Assembly: GCA_030695705.1 (NCBI GenBank)
Contig: JAUYPS010000028.1
Coordinates: 1 to 19,618 of the forward strand
DNA from: a bacterium
Lineage (GTDB): Bacteria > Patescibacteriota > Minisyncoccia > 2-02-FULL-40-12 > IGHO2-12-FULL-4
DNA: 19,618 nucleotides
Direction: 5' to 3'
Numbering within the stretch: position 1 is the first letter of the stretch; each line of letters begins with the position of its first letter. Of this stretch, positions 13,778-19,618 are shown one piece after another. The notes under the pieces are model-generated. The model saw only the letters and a list, made by a program, of their open reading frames with translations, was not told where the DNA came from and made no database searches. Position numbers and translations under genes: made by a program.

Positions 13778-14846
13778 AAATTAATAAAACTACCAAAAAA
13801 AGAAGAACCAGAGTCGGAATAGCCAGAATTTCCCACCAAATGTTTTTGCTTTTGGTAGAGTAAGACAAACCCATAGAAGTAGCGCGGTTGGCGTTAATGG
13901 CATTTTCCATAAAATTCCTCAGATAACTCTGTTCGGAATCAAAAATAAACATACTGCCCCCTGTAAATCCGGCAATTTTCGTCAGGTTTTTGGTCTGCAA
14001 GACCGTGCGAACAGTTATTTCCTCTTCAAAACCCGGCAGAAATCCGCTCTGCGATCCTGATTCATCATCATAATAATAGTTGGGAGGATTAAAAACTTTG
14101 ACCCTAATCGTCCTGCCGGATTTCGTGCCAACTCCAACAGGATAAACTTTGATTTCTCTTTCCCTGAGTTTGGTCAGTCCTTTGTCCAGATTATTATTAA
14201 CCTGATCATCTCCATCGGTAAACAAAAATACGATCCGGCGACGGGAAGGACCCTGCAGTCCAAGTTTACGGTTTGATCTGTAAAAATTATCGGCCTTATC
14301 CATCGCTGTCGGAATATGCTCCAAAACCGCATTCAAGTCCGTAGAAAGCTGTGATTCATCAATATAAAGATCAGGGTGGTCTATCTCTGCGACCTTACTG
14401 CTCAATTCATCGATATCTTCGGAAAAGGGCATCTTCCAATTTGAATTCTTGGCAAAAGTGAAAAGAGTGAACCGATCCCCTTTCTGCAAAACACCGCTGT
14501 TCAGAAACATGAAGATTTCTTTCTTGGCCAATTCTAGCCGGGAAGGCTTGAGATCATTCGCCCTGGTGGAAAAAGAATTATCAACGGCGAAAATTACATC
14601 TATCTGTCCGCCCGCCGCCACCACATAACTAAACTTTCCTTCCGGTCCCGCCAAGGCGGCCGCGATCAGGAGACACAACACAAAACATGGCAACCAAACC
14701 AGGTCCTTCCCGAATAATTTGTAATGGGAATGTTTTGACCGGGGAGGACGGAAAAATATTTTAAAAAGTAAAGCAACGGACAAAAATAAAAGGACCGCCG
14801 CGGCGAGCATCCAGAAAATCAAGTAATCTGGAGTCAGAAATGTCAT
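13776..14846 (-). CDS. VWA-domain membrane protein, MxaL/BatA-like
   Basis: 356 residues. Two N-terminal membrane segments (about 9-30 and 48-66), a von Willebrand A domain (about 82-300) and a C-terminal membrane segment (about 337-356) give the usual BatA/MxaL topology. The metal-ion-dependent adhesion site is intact: DNSFS at 89-93, STD at 168-170 and TDGDD at 210-214. Proteins of this type bind a ligand through a divalent metal and act with a MoxR AAA+ ATPase. The ATG directly follows the MxaK-like gene's stop (TAAATG) with no gap, so translation is coupled. Last gene of the operon, ending in a terminator. The L label rests on gene order. Confidence 0.88.
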   Translation of the reverse strand: MTFLTPDYLIFWMLAAAVLLFLSVALLFKIFFRPPRSKHSHYKLFGKDLVWLPCFVLCLLIAAALAGPEGKFSYVVAAGGQIDVIFAVDNSFSTRANDLKPSRLELAKKEIFMFLNSGVLQKGDRFTLFTFAKNSNWKMPFSEDIDELSSKVAEIDHPDLYIDESQLSTDLNAVLEHIPTAMDKADNFYRSNRKLGLQGPSRRRIVFLFTDGDDQVNNNLDKGLTKLREREIKVYPVGVGTKSGRTIRVKVFNPPNYYYDDESGSQSGFLPGFEEEITVRTVLQTKNLTKIAGFTGGSMFIFDSEQSYLRNFMENAINANRATSMGLSYSTKSKNIWWEILAIPTLVLLFLVVLLI

Positions 14847-15578
14847 TTACCCGCCTCTTTTCGGCTGAGGAGAACCGGGGTTCTTATCTAAGTCCTCGGA
14901 CTTTCCTGGCTTGAGCTCCTCTATCTTTGGTACTACCGAAGGCAATCCTCTGGGATCCGGGTAACCGAACGGCTGCCTGACTTTTGGTTTAGGCAAAAGG
15001 GCCGTCAGACGGGCATCCGAATCGTTGGTCAGATCGTAATTCCACTTGGGAGGAAAAGTATACAGAAGATCCTTTTTGATGGCTTCTTCGTACTCGTCCT
15101 TGGAAGAAATGGCCAGCTCTTCCGCCTCTTTTTTGATCCTCTCGGCTTCTTTTTTATCCTTGACTTCCAAGCCATGGCGGTACATCCCCTGAGCCATCCG
15201 CCATTTAATATTGCCTTTGATATAAAGCGCCCAGAAAGAATCGTCGTTTTCCAGATCTTTCGCTGTCTTGGTGTAGTTCCCGGTCAGATAATCCACGGCA
15301 GACCGGTAATATGGGGCGTTATAAAACAAATATTTATTAGCTGGGCCGTCCAGCCAAACTTTTTCCAAAATACCGTTCCAACGGTAAAAGTACTCGAGTT
15401 TTTCCAAGTCCTCTCTCACCGCCGTGGTATTTCCTCTCAGAACGTCTCCGGCGTATTGATCCTGGTATTCATAAAAATTACCGATTTGGAAAGGAATCAG
15501 CCAAACCAGGCCCAAAAGCAGAGTTACCAAAAAAGCCAATACAACTCTGACGAACGTAATCCTTCGTTTCTCAGCCAT
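14847..15578 (-). CDS. MxaK-like membrane-anchored protein
   Basis: 243 residues. One N-terminal membrane segment (about 10-32), then a helical region outside the membrane. Pairs of helices (YRSAVDYLTGNYTKTAKDLE, then DDSFWALYIKGNIKWRMAQG) suggest TPR-like repeats. A charged helix (KKEAERIKKEAEELAISSKD) follows, and the last 60 residues are a Pro-rich tail. Sequence alone does not name it, but its position between two VWA genes in a MoxR-DUF58 operon is that of MxaK. GAAGG lies 6 nt before the ATG. A terminator-like hairpin lies upstream, so it is either reached by readthrough or has an unidentified promoter. Confidence 0.75.
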   Translation of the reverse strand: MAEKRRITFVRVVLAFLVTLLLGLVWLIPFQIGNFYEYQDQYAGDVLRGNTTAVREDLEKLEYFYRWNGILEKVWLDGPANKYLFYNAPYYRSAVDYLTGNYTKTAKDLENDDSFWALYIKGNIKWRMAQGMYRHGLEVKDKKEAERIKKEAEELAISSKDEYEEAIKKDLLYTFPPKWNYDLTNDSDARLTALLPKPKVRQPFGYPDPRGLPSVVPKIEELKPGKSEDLDKNPGSPQPKRGG

Positions 15579-15642
15579 GATGACCTTCTCTTTCTTTAAT
15601 TTTAAAGAAACTTATTTAATTTTAAATTACGCCTAAATTAAA

Positions 15643-15674
15643 AACCTGTCCAGACGGAATCTCCCGGACAGGTT
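15643..15674 (-). terminator. Intrinsic terminator between the VWA (C) and MxaK-like genes
   Basis: A 9-bp stem AACCTGTCC (15643-15651) and GGACAGGTT (15666-15674) with a 14-nt loop. On the minus strand it is followed by TTTAATTT, giving five consecutive T including the stem end. It lies inside the R-S-A-C-K-L operon. Confidence 0.75.
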
Positions 15675-15676
15675 AC

Positions 15677-15713
15677 TTATCCACATCCCAGGTCCAACCT
15701 GGGATGTGGATAA
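15677..15713. repeat. 37-bp perfect palindrome containing two inverted DnaA boxes
   Basis: Arms TTATCCACATCCCAGGT (15677-15693) and its exact complement (15697-15713) around CCA. The outer 9 bp of each arm is TTATCCACA, the consensus high-affinity DnaA box, one on each strand. It begins one base after the stop codon of the VWA gene. As RNA it would form a very stable 17-bp hairpin. Confidence 0.8.
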
Positions 15714-15714
15714 C

Positions 15715-16869
15715 TTAAGTTACTTTCTGATAGGACCAAGTTAACAGTCTCGCCAATCCGGCCAAAGCGATCAGCCAGATTCCCAGGACCAGAAACCTCC
15801 GATAAATAAAATTTTCTTTTGAATATACCTTGGCGCTGTATTTAGCGGCGTGAAGGCGGTCCAGCTTTTCGCTGACTTTTTCCAAAGAATTTTTATCCAC
15901 GGCAATAAAATAATCTCCATCATACTTGCGGACATCTTTCAAAAGCTTACCCGGCAATTTTAATTTATTCGAATTACCTCCCCAATACCGCGCTTCCAGT
16001 TCCATATCGGGATCAATAAAGACCAGGTGGGGAATGATACCCATTTTTCTAAGCTCTTTTAATTGAGGTTCCGGATCTTGTTCGGCCGCTCCATCGGTAA
16101 TGATGACCACCGAGCGATCCCCTTTTTCCTTTCTTCCCTTTTCCTCGAACAATTTTATAACCGCAGCCAATCCCAGATGCAGGTTGGTAGATCCGCTGTT
16201 ATTTTCCGGAAGAAAACCTTTTTTTATAATAAAGCGCCCGCCCCACTCCTCGGGAGACGAGACATGGGCAATTACCAACGGAGAATTGTCTATAGAATGC
16301 AACAGACTGTCCGTATCTCTGGTAAAATCAGCCATCAAGCGGGCTCTCGTTTCAAAAAGAACAAAAGCAGCCCTGTCGCATTTACCCCGCCTTTTAGCAA
16401 CCAAATCAAGATGGAAATCCTGAACGATTTCCGCCCTGGACAGGTCGTAGTTTTTAAACCGCCAGCCCATCGAGGTGGAAGCATCTTTAAGATAAACCAT
16501 CTCCCGGCATTCTTGAATTTCAAGCTGGTTGCTTTGGGTAGTAAACGGATCAGCCAAACCTGCTAAAACCGCCACCGTCCCAAAGATCAGAATAATTTTG
16601 AAGGAGAACCCCAAAAACTTCGCGAACAGTCCCGGCCGGTTGGATCTATCGAGAATAAACCCGGAATCTTCATAAAATCCCTCTCTTCTTTTGCCCCGCC
16701 AAAATCTATTCCAGATTTTCAGTAAAAAAGCCGCGCCGAGAGTGGCCGCGGCCAAATAAATAAAATCCCCTCTCTTAAACTGGATCACGTCCCAATCGGT
16801 TACCCATAAATTATTCAGTTCAAACAAACTGATTTCCCAAAGAACACGTATTTCCTGTAAAAAACTCAC
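15715..16869 (-). CDS. VWA-domain membrane protein, MxaC/BatA-like
   Basis: 384 residues from GTG 16869. This start overlaps the upstream TGA as GTGA and has GGAGG five nt before it. An ATG further upstream (16917) would overlap the preceding gene by 52 nt without that signal. Two N-terminal membrane segments (about 36-53 and 88-107), a VWA domain (about 123-330) and a C-terminal one (about 357-378) are present. The adhesion site is intact: DASTS at 129-133 and ITDGA with D259; a Thr near STN (227-229) completes it. The role is that of a VWA partner of MoxR, as for the second VWA protein of the operon. The stop is followed at once by the 37-bp palindrome. Confidence 0.88.
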   Translation of the reverse strand: MSFLQEIRVLWEISLFELNNLWVTDWDVIQFKRGDFIYLAAATLGAAFLLKIWNRFWRGKRREGFYEDSGFILDRSNRPGLFAKFLGFSFKIILIFGTVAVLAGLADPFTTQSNQLEIQECREMVYLKDASTSMGWRFKNYDLSRAEIVQDFHLDLVAKRRGKCDRAAFVLFETRARLMADFTRDTDSLLHSIDNSPLVIAHVSSPEEWGGRFIIKKGFLPENNSGSTNLHLGLAAVIKLFEEKGRKEKGDRSVVIITDGAAEQDPEPQLKELRKMGIIPHLVFIDPDMELEARYWGGNSNKLKLPGKLLKDVRKYDGDYFIAVDKNSLEKVSEKLDRLHAAKYSAKVYSKENFIYRRFLVLGIWLIALAGLARLLTWSYQKVT

Positions 16870-17978
16870 CTTGTCCTCCCCGATGAACGCCATCGGTAGG
16901 CAAATTCTTTCCACCAAATCACCGGCCAGTTTAAATACATTAATTCTTGTCTGCTATATGAAACCTCGTACTCAAGATACTCTAAGTACTTCCAAAAATA
17001 TAACGGCTCTGCCTTGTACAGCCCTTTTTCATAAACCCCTAATCTACTCGCAAAATAAAAATAAGAGTCGTTCCTGAAACTTCGATCGAGAGAACTTATT
17101 TTTAATAGCATTTCTTTGGCGGTGTCGGCATTAGTCAAAATATCCACATGCGACAAAAGAAATGTCCGCAAAGCATTGCACAAGTCCGCTTCCTTTTGGC
17201 GTCTTTTTGGAGAATCAATTTTTATTAAACTCTTAAATTCTTCTTCGTCAATTTCCAAAGCATCCAACGCTTTTAACAAACTTTTCCTGGCTTCCTTGGA
17301 AGTAAGAACCTGTTCCGAAGACACGGGCCCGACGTTTTCCGATGATTCAGCTAAAGATTCTTTTTTGTTTTTCAAAACCGGATGGTAACGCAAAGCTATT
17401 ACCCAACAGAGTAAAGCACTGAGGATAAAACCCGCCAGCGCCAAACCTTTCCAAAACCAGGCCTGCCATCCGAAATCGCCAAAATCGATCCGATCGATAA
17501 TGTCATCCGCTTTGGAAGTAAGCACATGGTCGTAGCGCAATTGCACTTCTTTGGTTTCAAACTCTTTAACTTCCAGTTCTTCGCGAGGTTTACCTGGTTC
17601 CAATTTGATGTAATAAAACTTTTGAGCCGGCAAAACAACTTCTCCTTTTTTCTCCGCGATCATCCGCAAAGAGTAAACAATATCAAAATAATTTTCTTCC
17701 CGATACTTTTGTTTCCGGACAATTTTGGGATTTTCTTTCACTTCTGAATCAAGCTCGAACGGCGGAAAAGATAAACTTTTTATACGCTCCATATCCGGCT
17801 CGTAGCCATCTAGATATCTAACCGTAAAGATAACTTCTATAGGATCCCAATTGGTAAAAACGGTCTTGGAAAGCCGCGGTTGGTCAACTATCATCGGCGA
17901 TGGTTCTTGGGCTAATCCGGCCCTTGGCAGGCAAGCCAGGAAAACAGCCAATAAAGCCAGGTAAAAACACCTTCTCAT
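16866..17978 (-). CDS. MxaA/BatD-like exported, membrane-anchored protein
   Basis: 370 residues. A signal peptide (1-23) has a likely cleavage after GLA. An exported beta-rich domain (about 30-155) includes FTNWDPIEVIFTVRYLDGYE and IVYSLRMIAEKKGEVVLPAQ. It is followed by one membrane segment (about 175-197, FWKGLALAGFILSALLCWVI) and a cytoplasmic helical domain (about 200-370) containing RKSLLKALDALEIDEEEFKS. This layout is that of MxaA/BatD-type operon partners, in which an oxygen-side beta domain is linked to a cytoplasmic tail. The specific family is inferred from gene order. GAGG lies 9 nt before the ATG. The stop overlaps the GTG of the VWA gene. Confidence 0.75.
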   Translation of the reverse strand: MRRCFYLALLAVFLACLPRAGLAQEPSPMIVDQPRLSKTVFTNWDPIEVIFTVRYLDGYEPDMERIKSLSFPPFELDSEVKENPKIVRKQKYREENYFDIVYSLRMIAEKKGEVVLPAQKFYYIKLEPGKPREELEVKEFETKEVQLRYDHVLTSKADDIIDRIDFGDFGWQAWFWKGLALAGFILSALLCWVIALRYHPVLKNKKESLAESSENVGPVSSEQVLTSKEARKSLLKALDALEIDEEEFKSLIKIDSPKRRQKEADLCNALRTFLLSHVDILTNADTAKEMLLKISSLDRSFRNDSYFYFASRLGVYEKGLYKAEPLYFWKYLEYLEYEVSYSRQELMYLNWPVIWWKEFAYRWRSSGRTR

Positions 17979-18030
17979 TTTGTTTTTCCTCTAGTTTTAA
18001 AAGTCCTCGATTGAAACAAGAGTAATGAAA

Positions 18031-18054
18031 AACCGCCAAGAAAGCAAGGCGGTT
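18031..18054 (-). terminator. Intrinsic terminator after the DUF58 gene, inside the operon
   Basis: AACCGCC (18031-18037) and GGCGGTT (18048-18054) pair over a 10-nt loop. On the minus strand it is followed by TTTC, giving five T. The DUF58 stop TAA (18055-18053) forms part of the stem base. No clear promoter was found between it and the next gene. Confidence 0.75.
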
Positions 18055-18976
18055 AACTGAATACATTATTCTTTCCGGCAAAAAAACCGGTGAGCTTTTC
18101 AAAGTAATCTTCATAAGCCAGCTCGACGGCTTCAACGCCGCACTCTTTGAATTTGGTTATCATGGCCGCTTTTTTTTCCGCAATGTTCTCTCTGATCCAA
18201 GCGGCTCTGGAAGCTTTGATTGGCCTCAAGCGTCTGGTCTCCGGATTTCTAGCCAAAACAACTCCCTTGGCCCGCCCCCAGTTAAACTCTTCCGGGTCAT
18301 GGAGAACAATGGCGATAACATGATGCCGAGAGGATAATCGCTTCAGGTTATCGTAGTCGATAAGTTCCGGGTTGTTGATGGCATCCACAAAATCGGAAAT
18401 AACAAAAACAACATGCCGGAACTTGAACTTTCTATAAATCAGCCGGAGCGGTAGATTAAAATCGGAAGGTCCAGATTGATTTTCATCCAACTGGGACATT
18501 TGCATTCGCTCAAACGCTTTTTTGGCGATATGAAAAATTTGTCCCCGGCTGGCCTTCGGTCTCAAAAAAAATTCGATCCCCTCGGAAAACCCCACCGCCC
18601 CTACCGGATCCTGGCGGCTGATACCGGTAAAACCCAGCAAGCCGATCAACTCGAATAACAACCGGCCCTTGTTGGCCCCTTTCAAAATCTGAAAACGCAT
18701 CGAGGAACTGATGTCGATCACCAGATCAACCGGCATTTCTTTCGGCTCTATCCGCCTGATCCTGAAAATTTTATCCGGGTAATTCTTTAAGCTTAATTTC
18801 CACGACACGCCGGTGAGAGTTTCTCCCGGCCGCCATTGTTCAATGGCGGCAAAGTCATAACCGGCTCCGCGAAAACGGCTCTTGTGATCGCCGAATCTGA
18901 TGCTTCGGCCTCTCTGGCGGGAGAAAACAAGTCCTTTAATTTCGTGAAAACGACTGTAGACTTCTTCTAACTCCAT
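18053..18976 (-). CDS. DUF58 family protein, MxaS-like
   Basis: 307 residues from ATG 18976 (MELEEVYSRFHEIKGLVFSR). A longer frame would need a TTG start deep inside moxR. Soluble, with the DUF58 core: RFRGAGYDFAAIEQWRPGET, VSWKLSLKNYPDKIFRIRRI and LVIDISSSMRF. The last is a VWA-like DxSxS metal site, and VFVISDFVDA is the second acidic loop. DUF58 proteins are encoded after MoxR ATPases and are thought to be their cytoplasmic VWA-type partners. The gene overlaps the moxR stop by 10 nt. A terminator-like hairpin follows, separating R-S from A-C. Confidence 0.92.
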   Translation of the reverse strand: MELEEVYSRFHEIKGLVFSRQRGRSIRFGDHKSRFRGAGYDFAAIEQWRPGETLTGVSWKLSLKNYPDKIFRIRRIEPKEMPVDLVIDISSSMRFQILKGANKGRLLFELIGLLGFTGISRQDPVGAVGFSEGIEFFLRPKASRGQIFHIAKKAFERMQMSQLDENQSGPSDFNLPLRLIYRKFKFRHVVFVISDFVDAINNPELIDYDNLKRLSSRHHVIAIVLHDPEEFNWGRAKGVVLARNPETRRLRPIKASRAAWIRENIAEKKAAMITKFKECGVEAVELAYEDYFEKLTGFFAGKNNVFS

Positions 18977-19618
18977 GGCCCGGTATCCGTCTGCTTCAGA
19001 ACTTCTCTGATTATTTCCCGGCAAATCTCCTCGTGGCTCTTTTTTTCGTCCATTCCCTCCTGGATAACCAGGCGGTGAGCCAAAACCATCTCGGCCACTT
19101 TTTTGACATGTTCAATTGTGATTATGCTGTCTCCGGCAAAAAATGCTTCCGTTCTGGCAAAAGCCTCCAGATGGAAATTGACTCTCGGTGAGGCGCCGAC
19201 TAAAACATTTTTCTTGACCATAGCGCTCGCTGGCCCTTGGACGCGATGCGGCCTGGTATTGCGAATCAAAGCGGTAATATACCGGTCAGCACGGTCAGAG
19301 AGACTAACGGTTTTATAAATAAAGTCAGATGCGGCCAAAACTTCCCGAAGATTGGTCACTGGTTCAATTTTTTTGCCGACTACATTAGAAGCCCTGATTT
19401 TTTGTTCTTCGGCCGGATCGTCCGGATCATTCATAAAAATACTGAAACTGTAGCGGTCCAACTCGGCCATCGGAGTAGGGAAGCTCCCTTCCTCTTCTCC
19501 AAAAATATTCTGCGTGGCCAAAAGCATGAAAAAACGCTCTCCGTTTACATCATTAACATCTCCGGAAAGAGGCCAAAGCGGGATTCTTTTCTTCCCTTGG
19601 TAAAGGGATTTCAGTGAA
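18967..19618 (-). CDS. moxR: MoxR family AAA+ ATPase (partial, 5' end beyond the window)
   Basis: 217 codons are visible; the frame stays open to the right edge. The Walker A and B motifs lie outside. Visible are sensor 1 (FFMLLATQN), the arginine-finger region FPTPMAELDRYSF, and the lid domain with sensor 2 in VLVGASPRVNFHLEAFARTE. VAEMVLAHRL near the end is the usual MoxR close. MoxR ATPases work as chaperones for VWA-domain partners, such as those encoded just downstream. The next gene overlaps by 10 nt. Confidence 0.93.
   Translation of the reverse strand, partial: SLKSLYQGKKRIPLWPLSGDVNDVNGERFFMLLATQNIFGEEEGSFPTPMAELDRYSFSIFMNDPDDPAEEQKIRASNVVGKKIEPVTNLREVLAASDFIYKTVSLSDRADRYITALIRNTRPHRVQGPASAMVKKNVLVGASPRVNFHLEAFARTEAFFAGDSIITIEHVKKVAEMVLAHRLVIQEGMDEKKSHEEICREIIREVLKQTDTGPWS

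Noticed and set aside
15591..15610. 9-bp AT-only inverted repeat before the MxaK-like gene as an operator
   Set aside because: The sequence consists only of A/T runs with one G/C per arm, easily produced by chance in this AT-rich gap; no regulator match.
15677..15713. Replication origin
   Set aside because: Only two DnaA boxes, no dnaA, dnaN or AT-rich unwinding region beside them, and the site is inside an operon.
1..19618. Alternative genetic code (UGA as glycine, as in SR1/Gracilibacteria)
   Set aside because: Several genes end naturally in TGA with the next start overlapping it, and GroEL and CTP synthase align to expected lengths without in-frame TGA.
13776..19618. True methanol oxidation locus
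   Set aside because: The accessory gene order fits, but no dehydrogenase, cytochrome or PQQ gene is visible and the likely host lineage is not methylotrophic.
1..19618. CRISPR arrays, insertion sequences, prophage or rRNA
   Set aside because: No regularly spaced repeats, transposase, integrase, phage structural genes or rRNA sequence were seen on either strand.

Overview
The window reads almost entirely on the minus strand: 23 protein-coding genes, one tRNA-Ser, several intrinsic terminators and a few well-formed promoters and operators. The likely source is a Patescibacteria (CPR) bacterium, probably Parcubacteria-like (inference, moderate confidence). The grounds are many small proteins with one N-terminal membrane anchor, a CTP synthase with a divergent P-loop region, a winged-helix/nucleotidyltransferase protein of a kind common in CPR genomes, and a 166-residue anchored protein matching a pattern I recall from Parcubacteria. 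UGA, UAG and UAA all act as stops, so an SR1/Gracilibacteria-type code is unlikely.

Layout in minus-strand reading order, from the right edge. (1) 19618-13776 holds moxR (cut by the window edge), a DUF58 protein, an anchored MxaA/BatD-like protein, a VWA protein, an MxaK-like protein and a second VWA protein. This is the order R-S-A-C-K-L of the methanol-dehydrogenase accessory operon, but no dehydrogenase gene is present. Terminator-like hairpins split it into R-S, A-C and K-L. A 37-bp palindrome after gene C carries two inverted perfect DnaA boxes. (2) 13727-11741 holds the nucleotidyltransferase-fold protein, whose 3' end is overprinted by a REP-like element, and a secreted trypsin-like protease. 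(3) 11741-9654 is groES-groEL with a CIRCE operator and a promoter whose -35 box lies inside the terminator of the protease gene. (4) 9624-8008 is pyrG. (5) 7924-2577 is a tightly packed run of about ten small, mostly unrecognised membrane-anchored proteins, one apparently frameshifted, plus a hidden 28-codon ORF. (6) 2554-777 is lemA-htpX, with a promoter placed so that the transcript should be leaderless, then a small charged protein. (7) tRNA-Ser(GGA), its terminator and the 166-residue anchored protein complete the window.

The overall theme is protein quality control and cell-envelope assembly: GroESL, HtpX/LemA, a secreted serine protease and a MoxR/VWA complex, next to an uncharacterised set of anchored envelope proteins. 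Expression signals are compact. Four genes end with a TAA that forms part of their own terminator stem, and genes are joined by overlaps or zero-length gaps.
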